This document shows positions 9,240-20,279 of a DNA stretch of 36,988 nucleotides, in pieces. Source of the DNA: Sperchopsis tessellata (Eukaryota > Arthropoda > Insecta > Coleoptera > Hydrophilidae); the NCBI GenBank assembly GCA_033557685.1, contig JAWQRN010000128.1, forward strand, positions 1-36,988. The letters run 5' to 3'. The notes below the pieces were generated by a model, which made no database searches, was not told the origin of the DNA, and was given only the letters and a program-made list of their open reading frames with translations. The position numbers and the translations under genes are program-made. How positions within the stretch are numbered: position 1 is the first letter of the stretch; each line of letters opens with the position of its first letter.

Positions 9240-11310
9240 TTATTCAGGAGCAGACATAAAATCATAATCCTGAGGTCGGTACAATGATATTTAAACTAAA
9301 GAAACAAAAATATAAGAAAACCAAGAGGTACGACTTAAAACTACTGAAAGACGATCAAACAAAACAAATAATACAACAAAGTATCGAAGGGAAATTCATT
9401 ACCAACGAAGACATGAAGGATGCAGAGACAGAGCTAATAAAACTGCATAAAACAAAGAAACAAATCCTTGACAAACACCTACACCTGAAAAAGAAAAAGG
9501 AGTGGATAACTGACAACTTAATGGAGATGATGGATGACAGGAGATAAGCCCAAGGAAACGTCACCACCTATAAGGACATCGATAATAGAAAAAAGAAAGC
9601 AATCAGGGAAGCCAAGAACAAATGGTGTACAGAACAATACAAAAAAATGGAAAGTTTGGAGAGTAAATATGACTTAATCTCCATAAGAATGTAAAAGAAG
9701 CAGCTGGAATGTATAAACATTGAAAAACAGGGTATCCTTGTGATGATAAAGGAAACCTTATACTCGAAGCAAAACAACGATAAGTACTGCGAAGACATAC
9801 GTGGAAACCACATTAAAAACGAAACCCGAAACACCTCGTTTAAGAAGGAATGCATCACTGAACCGACAATTATACCGCAGAAATAATTGCTGCCATAGGC
9901 CAAGGATGGCCAGGTAGCACTGCCAGATGACTTTTTCTCACAGTTCCTGAAGATCATGGACGCACATGTGCTACAATGGCTCACGATACTATTCATCATC
10001 GTATACAACCCAGGCAAGATCCCTAGAACTCTACCAAAGAAACCTAATCCAAAAATGTAAGACAATACATTTATTAGCATCATGAGTCACCTACTAAAGA
10101 CAATCTTGAAAGTAATTCACAAAAGAATTTACAGAATATGTGAAGCCAGCTAACTCGCACACAATTCGGATTCAGAGAGGCTCTAGGCATGAGAGAAGCC
10201 CTTTTTGCAATCCAAGTTTTATTTCGACGATGCAGAGAAGTCAACTGCGATGTCAATGTGGGCTTCATCGAATATCAAAAAGCCTTTGATAGAGTGAAGC
10301 ATAATAAACTGTTGTTAATCCTAGAAACAATCGGCTTGTACGATAAGGAAAGGAGAGTGGTTCAAAGCATATATTACAATCAGTCAGCCGACATTAGAGT
10401 GGAAAAAAAAATCTACGGAAGCAGTTTCGATACAGCGTGGAGTGCGGCAGTGGTGTATATTACCACCTATACTCTTCAATGTCTACTCCGAACATATCTT
10501 TAGTTGGCACTGGAGAAAGCTGAGGGGTGAATGGAATACTTTTAAACAATTTCAAGTATGCAGATGACTCAGACATTTGTGCAGACAGTTTGAAGGGATT
10601 CCAGAGACTTATGTCACAGATCACATTAGCCAGTCAAAACTATGGCCTAGATCTTAATGTTGTGAAACTAAATATAAGGTTATTTGAAGGAAAACAGACA
10701 CCAAATACGCAACAATCAACAACCCATAACAAGAGCAGCAAAATACAAGTATCTTGGTACTAATGTAAACGACTAATGGGATCATTCAGTAGAGATAAAG
10801 TAACGCATAGAGAAAGCCAGAGCACAATTCACCAAAATGAGTAAAATCTTCAAATGCTGAGACAAATTATAACCCGTCTACTCCGATGTTACGTGTTCTC
10901 AGTTATTCTTTACAGAACAGCTCATTTGAAGAAACTCGAATCTTTGATATGTGGTGAATACTGGGAATCTCCTGGGTGGACCGAATCACTAACATTGAGT
11001 GGGCAGAATGGACAAAGAATGTAAAATTCTGATAGCAGTAAAACGCCAAAAATTAGAATACTTAGGCCACATTTTGAGAAATGAACAATGTTATGGACTG
11101 TTACAGCTGATTATACAAGGGAAAGTACACGGAAAGAGAGGACCCGGAAGAAGAAGGATTTCTAGGCTCCAAAACTTGAGAAAGTGCTTCTCCTTAACCA
11201 CGACCGAACTTTTCAGGGCAACGGCTGACAAAGTACGAATAGCCATGATGATCGCCAATAATCCGAAACGGATAGTCACCACAAGAAGTAGAAGTTCATT
11301 TCATTCGATA
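9240..11310 (+). pseudogene. RTE-type LINE (copy 1): endonuclease end, RT, C-terminus
   Basis: The pre-RT linker (9284-9547, EWITDNLMEMMDDRR near its end) continues as AIREAKNKWCTEQYKKMESL after a stop. RT motifs follow in several frames: QFGFREALGMREALFAIQVL (about 10160-10220), VGFIEYQKAFDRVKHNKLL (about 10255-10310), an intact catalytic NNFKYADDSDICAD (10545-10586) and NYGLDLNVVKLN. The C-terminus 10999-11290 has KRQKLEYLGHILRNEQ, GKVHGKRGPGRRRIS (11120-11165) and FRATADKVRIAMMIANN. This is the standard RTE/BovB-like order seen in many insects. It ends in an AAGAAGTAGAAG-like tail. A small endonuclease remnant (GAD...) precedes 9284. It is strongly similar to the copy at 27055-28620. Confidence 0.9.
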
Positions 11311-13070
11311 GTCCCATCACTAGTTTGATTATATTTTATAACTATACACATACTATGTAGTATAATGAATATATAGTTATATATTCTAATAATTAATATA
11401 ACGTTACATCAACAACTAAAAAAATTAAGATTTAAATAAAAAAAGTAGGAAAAGAACTATATTTTCCTTTGAGAACAAGTTTTCAAACATAAAACAGCTG
11501 CAGTAAAAAACTATAACTGACAATTTGTTGATTGAGTGTGAATAAATAGGTTAGGTGAAAAAAAAACCTCTACGTACGTGTCCGTGAAATAGAAATGAAC
11601 TCTGTATGTGGAGAAATGTACGGTTGAATTTATCATTAGACAGGAGCTAGAAGGAAGCTGTCCGATCCGTTGCCGAGCACGTGTCTATTCTTCAAGGAGG
11701 CGAGAATCGGCCCCAGGCAAAATACAACATTCTCTACGAGATAGTTCTTGCTTTGACCCTGATAGAATTGAACCAAATTAAACGATTCTATACAGCACGG
11801 CAGCCGCCAATGCTTCAAAGAGGAGTTCATTCGACTAGAGTAGGCACACGCCTCAAACAAGTCCGAATCAAGAGTTTGAGGCAAGACATGCAATCAACAT
11901 TACTACTGCCGTAATGTGTACATGTGTGACTAACTTCTAACTACGATTTAGGAATCTATTAGATGCACACAAATCTGGAATTTACTACCACTTCATTCCA
12001 GACTGTCTCTGGAGGATGGGGCACCACCGCATTTCACACTTGCTACATGTTATCCACGTGAATTTAGAACAACATAAAATTATTGTTTAGTCATATTATT
12101 TAGCTTTGAAATTTAAAAAAAAAACTGATACAAAATATGTAGTCTAAGATTAAAAGCTCTATACAGAGTAATGTAATAATACTAGATTACTGATTAATAT
12201 GTGTTACAAAAACGAAATGATGAGGTACTCACGAAGGTGAAGTACACTTTTTCTAGTTTCAGACGAACAATTTTTAACACACTGGACTTGATCGATGACT
12301 AGCTGAAGCAGAAAATGAGTTATAACTTACAGATTACTTATTTACAATTTTTTGTATGTACAATTTAGGGCCAAAGTAAATAAGAAAAGAAACTAGGGAA
12401 ATCGATTACTATATGTTATAAAATTTCTCCAGTTTAAACTGTTATAAAAATATTGTTTTAGAACAAAGAACTAATTAGTTGTAATTTCGACGGTTAATGA
12501 AACAATTAATAATTAATTAGTTACACCAAATACTACATCGAATTTATAATATGTTATGATGGTAGTTTCATGTGAAACAAATATTCAGTCTAACATTTGT
12601 CGCAATTATTAAGCGTCAAACATCTCTGTCTTAATTTGAAAGATATATTTAAGAAACATATTGCCATGAACCTATTAAGCGTGGAATAATTTAAACTTAG
12701 AATCTGTCAATATATAAGGATGTTTATTTAAAATAAAAATGCACTTTTAACAAATAGTTTACAAAACAACAGAATGCTAAACATTTCACAATATTAACAG
12801 AATACTGTTTGCTACATGTAAATATCTTTCAAAACTTCACTTACAAAATCTCTTTCTAAATTCAACTCCACAAATATTTTTGATAACTCCCTAACTTCCA
12901 GCATTATCTAATCTAGGTTTAATATTTTCTTAACAACTTCCTTATTTATAAAGAATTGCAAACATTACTATTTCCTGGGAGCTACCATAGACGCACGTAA
13001 TATTTATTTATTGATGTATGAAAATGAATCCATTATTTTAATTTTATTGACTTAGTAAACCGATAACATT
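11311..13070. other. No recognisable gene
   Basis: After the last fragment of the palindrome repeat (to about 11325) the sequence is unremarkable. A relatively GC-rich island at 11640-12060 has open stretches on both strands (77 codons plus, 11681-11914; 85 codons minus, 11636-11893), but neither resembles a family I know and neither shows convincing coding structure. The rest is AT-rich and stop-rich. Confidence 0.5.
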
Positions 13071-13077
13071 CAAAACA

Positions 13078-13266
13078 CTAAAGAAGTTTATGTCGTGTTG
13101 GTAAGATTTTTTGAACAAGATACGACTCTAGGTGTAGGACGGTTGCTTTTCTAAATAAACTGCGCCTTCCAGTTTTCTTGTGACTAGTTTCTTGTTTGTC
13201 ATTATGAATGTCATCCCAAACAACCGGAATGTGTGATCTTGATTTATTATCTATGACCCTACTCAC
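13078..13266 (-). CDS. Short unidentified open stretch, possible exon or repeat piece
   Basis: A 62-codon minus-strand stretch with non-repetitive composition containing IPVVWDDIHNDKQETSHKK and RSLFRKATVLHLESYL. It is preceded on the minus strand by GGGTAAGGTGAGTAGG, which contains splice-donor-like words but in the wrong place for a 3' exon. I do not recognise the product. It could be an orphan exon, an eroded repeat or chance; no neighbour supports a gene model. Confidence 0.15.
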   Translation of the reverse strand: MSRVIDNKSRSHIPVVWDDIHNDKQETSHKKTGRRSLFRKATVLHLESYLVQKILPTRHKLL

Positions 13267-13712
13267 CTTACCCTTGTTATCCTAGTTTATTTTACATAAT
13301 CTGGCAAATAAGCTTTGGTTCCAAATACCAATAAAAAAACCACTATATTTTTTGAGTAATAGATTGAAATTTCAACTATGAGATGAAACGAGTTTACAAT
13401 GCGTATAAGAGGAAGTTATTTTGTAAGCACTGGAATAAGTGCGAAAGACTGAAAGATGCCAATTCTCATGTTACAAAGAGAGCTTATTTCTTAAAATTTA
13501 GGGTTTATATTCAAGTGGCGACATCTGTCACATCGACAAACGATTTGAAATGTTTACAAAATTAGATACAAGACGAATGTTACATTAAATTACAGGAAGA
13601 TAAATTGCTTACTGCTTGTTATATATTCATGATGTTGACAATAATAAATTTTACTTATCATATGGGATATCATATGGAGGAAGTTTTAATAGTAGGAAAT
13701 ATCTAATAAAAG

Positions 13713-14060
13713 TCATAGTTTTCTTCCATTCGGAAAGATGATTACAATAACTGAAAATTCAGAAGACATCAAATTTAGTTTCGCATCAATTGAACGTGCC
13801 CAAAATACAAATGGTATGTAATTTATATCCCGAACATTAGTGGCGGATGCAGCAGAAATAATTGCAAACGATATTACAAATGTCTCTCGTGCAAATTTTA
13901 TGATATATTTGTGTTGAGTATTCATGATAAGGAAAAATAGAGTAATACCTATGCTGTTCGCTACTAAGTATTTAGTGTAGAGTTTCATGCGGCTTTCCAT
14001 ATTTTGAAAGATGACCACAAAGAAAATATGAATTGTATAATTTTCTTCAACTGCTTCCAT
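13713..14060 (-). CDS. Unidentified open stretch with hydrophobic segments; possible host exon
   Basis: The minus strand is open for 115 codons from ATG at 14060 to a stop at 13713, the longest open stretch here that does not resemble a transposable element or lie antisense to one. Hydrophobic runs lie at residues 10-20 (IHIFFVVIF), 33-46 (ANSIGITLFFLIM) and 60-75 (FVISFAIISAA), separated by charged segments. The piece INYIPFVFWARSIDAKLN faintly recalls the extracellular loop of insect chemoreceptors, but this is not enough to name it. An acceptor-like AGTAG precedes the ATG. No further exons were found. It could equally be a chance open frame. Confidence 0.25.
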   Translation of the reverse strand: MEAVEENYTIHIFFVVIFQNMESRMKLYTKYLVANSIGITLFFLIMNTQHKYIIKFARETFVISFAIISAASATNVRDINYIPFVFWARSIDAKLNLMSSEFSVIVIIFPNGRKL

Positions 14061-14064
14061 TTGC

Positions 14065-14955
14065 TACTCCATATTCATGTACAATACATAAGTTTTTGTG
14101 AAGGCCACTGGATTAAATATGAATGATATCAAAAAATTTTAATTAGAGACAAGTACCAAAAATGATTTTGAAGCTTAAATATGTTTAAACAAAATAACAC
14201 GTATAGACTTTCAACGAGTGAGTTTAAATTACGGCCTCTGACATTATACACAATGCGAATAGATCAATACCTGCATCTCAATCAGTAGCATGTTCTTTCC
14301 CTAGGCTAAAACATAGCATTATACAAGACAAAATTAAACTAGGAAACTTTAATTGTCAGTATAAATCACGGGAAAAATACTTCCATCTCTATAAATAATA
14401 TTTTCCTTATTTGAATACTTTTTTAATATTTTAATGTTATTGTTAATACATTACTGTTTACGCCGTGTTTCGGAAACCAACCATTTATGCATACATATTC
14501 TGTTACCTAAATATAAGCTTTATTTCAATAAATGTGACATCAAACCTCTTATAAACTTGAGAGATAAGATTTTCCAAATCGGAAGTGACTAAAAATGATA
14601 CTTTCTCTTATACAGTAAGGTATTTGTGTGCCCACTTTACAACAAATACGTGCCTGACCATATTGTCGATCATCAGTTAAGGGACAAACTTTCTCATTTT
14701 CAATGTTGGTAATTCCAAAACGCACTGTTACAGAGAGGTTTTATACCTAAAAATGTTGGGGGTAATCGTGGATCGGTCTTCTACAAAAATAATGCATCTT
14801 GTATTCTTCAAGAACATAGTTCATATACTAGCATAGTATCCACGTAATTTTGGTCACAGTGTTAAGCAATTAAAATTTTGTAAACTTTGTATAAGTTTCT
14901 TGCAGTTCCGGCACGATAAGTTAATTGTATTCATGCGAGTGCTTTATAAGGATTG
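14065..14955. other. No recognisable gene
   Basis: AT-rich, stop-rich on both strands; no repeat or coding similarity that I can see. The preceding gap between the two unidentified open stretches (13270-13710) is likewise empty apart from a 60-codon low-complexity open stretch at 13383-13565. Confidence 0.5.
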
Positions 14956-14959
14956 ATAA

Positions 14960-17460
14960 ATAGTATAGTGTGTACCACACGACATCTCGTCGTCAACAAG
15001 AATTACGAATTTTTTTTCGATTTTGCTCGACAACAAAACTGGTTTTAACGATGTACTGATTGGAGATTCTGGCGTCCTCGATGTACATAACATTGCCGAT
15101 CATAGTTTGGTTTATTGCTGTTTGACTTTGGAATCAGTACTAATTATAAAGGCAGAAAGAACGTTTAGAGATTTTGGGCTTTTTGATCTTGCGAGCTTCT
15201 TTTTGGACCATCAGTCAATACCATTCTATTTTTGTTTTGATATGGATGATGTGAATAATAAGTTGTCATTTTTAAATAATAATAATCTATCAGTTTTTGA
15301 CATTTATGCTCCATGTATAACAAGAGAGTTTGCTAGGCCGGCGGCACCATGGATCACCAGTAATATTAAATTCTTAATGTCTTTGCGTGACAAAGCTTAT
15401 TCGAAATCCAAAAGATCCGGGAGTCAGGCTGATTGGAATGTTTATAGATAGTTACGTAATTATACCACCTTCACTGTACGTAAGGAATAAAAGATTTTCT
15501 TAAATTTTTCTTTACGCAGTAAAAATATAAAATATGGTCTGATTTGAAAAGAGTAAATGTACATGGAGGTCGGATGTCGGTAGATATTGAATACTTTTTT
15601 TGCGAGTGGTCATGGAAGTTTGCCAGTTGATATTGAGTTGTTAGAGTTTTACAATTTTAACATGAAATCTAATGTTACGGAGCAATTTTCATTTTCTGAA
15701 ATTACTGATAGTGAAGTGGCTAGTATTGTGAACCGAGTTACGTCTAATGCTGTTGGTGCCGATGGCCTAAGCATTAAGATGATAAAACTGTGTTGTCCTC
15801 ATATCATTCCGTATCTCAGACACATCATTAATTTGTATGTAGTGAATTCTGAGTTTCCTACGGCCTGGAACACTTTCATCATAAAACTTCTGGCGAAAGT
15901 TAATCCAGCCAAAACAAATAATGATTTAATATCAATTCGTACCTTGCCTGTCCTATCTAAAGTATGTGAAAAAACCTTGGCCTCACAGATGCGGGGGCAT
16001 CTTGATCAGTTTAAAATTTTATCAACAAATCAGTCTAGCTTTCCGCCGGGTTATGGGTGCGCTGCTGCTCTACTGGGGGTGACCGACGACATATTTGGAG
16101 TAACTGATGTTGGGAAAATGGCATTGTTGGTTATGCTGGACTACTCCAAGGCTTTTGATACCATATCTCATAATTTGTTACTTGCCGTTTTTCACTTCGT
16201 TGGCCTTGGTAGTGGTGCAGTTGATTTGTTTTTACGTTATTTTCGAAATAGGAATCAAACTGTTAAAATAAAATATAATTATTCTCACTCTTTACCTGAG
16301 TTATCTGATGTGCTCCAAGGTCCCCTAATATACCTCATATATACTTTATTTCTCAAGAATTACCTTCAACATTGTAATTACCACATGCATGCCGATGTCA
16401 CAAATTTATTATTCATTCTTACCGAATGAGTTAGAGAATACACTTTTGCACATTAATGATGATTTGAATGATCTGGTGAAGGTGTCTAATGATCAGTATC
16501 TAAGTTTAAATCCTTTGAAGTCATCGGTCATGCTCTTTTGTGTTCGTGATGTTCGTGTAAGTATTGAGCCGAGGGCGAAGATCTATAGAAATGACTTAAT
16601 CTCTTAGTTCAGGCAAAAGCTTGGGAGTTTATCTTGACCCTGATTTGCGCTTCAAAGTTCATGTTACTAGGTGTTTGCAAAGAGCTTATGGTGCCCTGAA
16701 ACTGTTGTACTCCAATAGATACATCCTTAATAGGGATTTAAAATTTTTGCTTTTCGACTCTCTGGCTTTGTCTCAGATGATCTACTGTGATGTCGTGTGC
16801 CATTGATGCATCGATAGCGTTGATCGCGGGAGGATTCAGAGACTCCAGAACTCATGTTTGCGATTTATTTACAGAGTAAGGCGAAGGGGTAACATCTCTC
16901 ATACACTGCTTTGATGTGAGTGGTTGAACATGCCGGGATGTCGGTTTCTCCATTCGGCGTGTCTGTTTTATGGTATTGTGAATTTTGCAGCTCCTCCTTA
17001 CTTGCATCATAAGATAAGATATAGGTCCGATGTGCACAAGATTAACGTCAGACGGAGAGATGCAATTTCAGGTCCTCGGTATAGATTAGAAATTTTCAAA
17101 AGATCTTTTTCATATAACATTTTTAAAGTCAATAATCTCATACCCATTTGTTATTTCTACTTCTCTCGTTATTATTCAGTGGCAAGATTTCTATATAACT
17201 TGATTAATTTCATGCGATTATAGGCAGCGGTTGGCTGGCGAGATTTATTACAATGTATTTATGCTGGCAAGATTTTTGGGATATATTTATGTTTCAAAGA
17301 GGGTCTGGGAAGAATAGACGGCTCCTCTGGAGCCAGTCTGACATTTCTCCTATTGACCATTATGTGCATTTTTATTTGAGTGTTCTTTTATTTTAATTTA
17401 TATGTTAACTATTATATCAGTGAATGTAATTTTTATTTAGGTTAATAAACGGTATATTTA
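14960..17460 (+). pseudogene. CR1/Jockey-group LINE, longest-reading copy (endonuclease end, RT, C-terminus)
   Basis: The endonuclease C-terminus is visible as STRITN (about 14990) and DVHNIADHSLVYCCL (about 15080-15125). The linker APCITREFARPAAPWITSN (15310-15365) and LRDKAYSKSKRSGSQADWN follows. After a frame break, RT is open for 280 codons (15587-16429) with NAVGADGLSIKMIKLCCP, PVLSKVCEKTLASQM, LDYSKAFDTISHNLL (16137-16180) and FLRYFRNRNQTVKI. Two defects stand out: the QGSVLGP motif is shortened to LQGPLIYLIYT, and the catalytic box reads HADVT (16388-16402) instead of YADDT. Later frames give GVYLDPDLRFKVHVTRCLQR (16621-16680) and the C-terminal GPRYRLEIFKRSFSYN. The 3' end is near an AATAAA at 17440 and a T/A-rich stretch. 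Confidence 0.9.
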
Positions 17461-17464
17461 TTTT

Positions 17465-18585
17465 GTTTATTTATCATCCCACATATACCATTCAAAATAC
17501 TTCCCTACTAGAACGCATGACCCAGAGAAGCCCATATATACAATACTTACCAATAATTACTATTTTTTATAAAGAATTATTTTTTTTAATTGTATTGTTC
17601 TTCTATATTTCAATTTGATTGTTGTTTCGGTTAGAATAAATAATTTTTATTCAAAACCGAAATTTTATTGTATGAAAGTAACTTTTTATTGTAGAAAATA
17701 AATATATTTAGGCCTTTAAAATAAAACTCATAATAATCACAGTGATTGCAAGAATGTCGAAAATAAATAAATTATATAACAATCAAAACATAACATTACT
17801 TTTCTTGGGATTAAATGTTCATTATAATTGCTTATAGAAACTGGTCAATCGATGGCAGTCCAATTAATTGAGGAATTGGTAATGGTAAACAACAATTACG
17901 AAGACCACCTATCCAAATAAAGAGATAACCCCGTATATATTCAATGTATGTACGGATACAGGTTATATTATACAAGACGCTTAGTTCAGGTACCCCGTTG
18001 TGATCTCGCACGTGTCTTCTACAGAAACACGCGCACGAAAAAGACCCTTGTTGAGAGGGATTATACTTTATTCATTTCGCTTTTATTTTTCGTAGACACC
18101 AAAATTCGAAGGAAATAATTAACTACGCCGAACATGTGGCATGGCAATAACGAATTCAGTCCGCAGGGTAAGACTCTAGGTCCTATGAGTTTAAGAGCCA
18201 GATTCGTTCGAAATATGAAGTTGATGCCCACCTGTCGGTGAGTTCAGACTGCATGTGCTTCATTTCGTTATCTGAGCCGACAGACTCTCTTGTTCGTTTC
18301 GGAAGAAATCATCATTATATGTAGAAAGATAGCAAAAAGATGAATGTTGATATCGGATGTCGAAAGTAAAAACATTGTGACGGTGCATCTGTTCATCAGA
18401 TGTCAAGGCCATATTTTGATGCCTGATTGCACAGGAAATAATACTAAATTTAATGATTATATATTAATCTGTTTTTAAAAGAAATTGTCAGTTTCGTTGG
18501 ATCGATTTAAATTCAAAAATGCATCAATAGGAAAAAGTCCAACTTGCCTTGATATTTGTTTATAGAATTGTACCTTCTACCTTGA
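17465..18585. other. No recognisable gene
   Basis: 17465-17900 is very AT-rich. 17930-18320 has more balanced composition with words such as CCTGTCGGTGAGTTCAG that could be a splice donor, but no coding stretch or repeat could be named. Confidence 0.45.
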
Positions 18586-18910
18586 CAGTAGAGGATTATT
18601 CACTATATATTGCTCCTCCCTTAACTCTTTTGTTAGAAGAGCTATAAAAAAGTTAAATACAAAAATTGTAGGATTTCTTCTATATTTTTTTTTTAATTTC
18701 AACAAAAAAAAACTATTGTCTGCATATGTCACGTGATATAAGAATAAAGGTGATTCTTTGAAAGAGAATATCCTGTATATTTGTACATTTTGTTTTAGAT
18801 TATAGAGTTCAATTATATAAGAGTTGATAGGTCTAGCTGTAATATATTACAATATAGTTTCAAATTAACCATTGTTGTTATTTGTCATTTGCTTATATTA
18901 TTACATCAGA

Positions 18911-19530
18911 ATGGTTGCAAAGAAGCCGAAAATTTGAATAGTTGTTTCCACAGCAGGAATTTCTAACAGAAAAAATAGAAGTACTGTGGAGAAAAATAAT
19001 CAACGAAAAAAAATGTTCCAATTAAAAAGTCCAGTAGAAAATCTATTAAAGTTTGGTGTGGAATTTTCCTAAATAATAGTATAGAGTATATATTTTTTGG
19101 TTATAACTTAATACGAGAAACATATCTATAAATGATTATTCTAGAGGTAGGACAGCTATTGGATCAACAATTTTCTGCTGAAGAGTTTCGCCACATAATT
19201 TTGCAACAGGACGGAACGCCCCCACATAATGTTTTGGAAGTACGGGAACATTTAAATTGTAAATATGACGTTTGCATTGATAATGGCCGACCCGATATAT
19301 GGCCACCAAACAGCCCCGATATAACACCTATAGATGTGTTTTTGTGAGGATTTTTAAAGGTCAAATTTAATAATAATTTTAATCAGAGTTTTGAAACTAT
19401 TAGACTAAGGGAGAAATTTATGAATTATACTGGGACAATAGTAACGCTGTTTCAAACTGCCTACAAAATTTAAGAAGCAGATATGAACTTAGTGTTTTAA
19501 ATAGTGGCGGCTATTTTGAAGAATTTTTAT
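18911..19530 (+). pseudogene. Mariner-like transposase of copy 2, large internal deletion
   Basis: After about eight N-terminal codons (MVAKKPKI), the sequence jumps to STAGISNRKN, the region just after the first catalytic Asp, so DUF4817, linker and the first Asp are gone. IKVWCGIFLNNS-like and NYLIRETYL-like segments follow, then an open stretch (19132-19347) with the second Asp in ILQQDGTPPHNVLE (19204-19215) and PPNSPDITPIDVFL (19306-19345). As in copy 1, 40 residues lie between that Asp and the Asp of TPID. The C-terminus NSGGYFEEFL ends at TAG near 19530. Stops occur within the middle part. Confidence 0.85.
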
Positions 19531-19569
19531 AGTTAATAAAACCTCATGCAGTAGCAACATTTTCTGATA

Positions 19570-19905
19570 TTATATCTCAAATTTCTTTCAATTTTCAGCC
19601 TGACGATTTGGGTATAATGCTATATACTTTTTTCTTGCAGCTTTTTTATATTTATTATTTTTTGAACAAAGGGAAAATATTTCAAACTTTTTGGCTTGTA
19701 TTTAAACCATTTTGATGAAATAATACTAACAAATTTCAAACAACAATAATGGTAATAAAGAAACAATGTTGTCATAGACCATCAGCCAAAGCATATTTTG
19801 AGAACTTTCAAGGTCCAATATGTCAAAAACTATTACAGCTAGACCTTTCCTTATATATTTGAAATCAGAAAGAAAATGTAAAAATATACAAGGTGTTCCC
19901 TGTAA
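19570..19905. repeat. Right inverted repeat of copy 2, including antisense DUF4817 coding block
   Basis: About 19605-19700 is the reverse complement of a DUF4817 N-terminal coding block (CAAAGGGAAAATATTTCAAA and TGGGTATAATGCTATATACT). It matches both arms of copy 1 and is followed outward by TIR sequence such as AAAGAAACAATGTTGTCATA and AACTATTACAGCTAGACC. Copy 2 has therefore kept in its 3' arm a domain that its own gene has lost. Confidence 0.8.
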
Positions 19906-20279
19906 TTTATTTTCAAATATCCATTATTAAGTAAAATAAATCCTAGCAACCGTAAATGTTAGAATATATATTCAAATTCTACATTTCAAAATTTAGTTTT
20001 CTTTTATTAAGTTAAACATAATTTTGTCTACCCCGGTGATTTTCCATACTTCATTGATTTGTCTCGATAAAACATTCTAACCATTAATTTCCTCTCTATC
20101 ATCAACTCTGTCAAGATTCTACGATCTGAAGACTCTTATATGTTTTTCCAAATCATAAGTCACTATTTTACTTGCTTATAGCTTCTATACTATTCTGGAG
20201 TTATATCGTGTTTTAAGATATTTTTAGTTATGCATAACCTATCTCCTTCCATCATATCATCATATCCATAACTAAAAAT
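19906..20279. other. No recognisable gene
   Basis: AT-rich flank between the mariner-like copy and the next LINE; nothing recognisable on either strand. Confidence 0.5.

Larger units (their letters stand above)
18586..19905 (+). mobile_element. Mariner-like DNA transposon (copy 2), internally deleted
   Basis: Same family as 3790-5906, opposite orientation. The left end (about 18586-18900) matches the TIR: ATTATTCACTATATATTG, CTCTTTTGTTAGAAGAGC and CTGCATATGTCACGTGATAT. The transposase start ATGGTTGCAAAGAAGCCGAA lies at 18911. The right part 19590-19900 is the inverted counterpart, including GGGAAAATATTTCAAACTTT, the reverse complement of the DUF4817 coding block. The outer 130 bases of the right TIR are missing: homology stops near ACAAGGTGTTCCC. 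About 180 codons of transposase have been deleted just after the start. Confidence 0.85.

Noticed and set aside
9568..10083. Long minus-strand open stretch of 171 codons
   Set aside because: It is antisense to the pre-RT region of the RTE LINE at 9240-11310. Its Phe/Ser/Leu-rich composition is what the antisense of Lys/Glu-rich coding DNA gives.
11636..11914. Possible host exon in a GC-richer island
   Set aside because: Open on both strands over the same span, no recognisable domain, no supporting splice structure; kept only as unassigned sequence.
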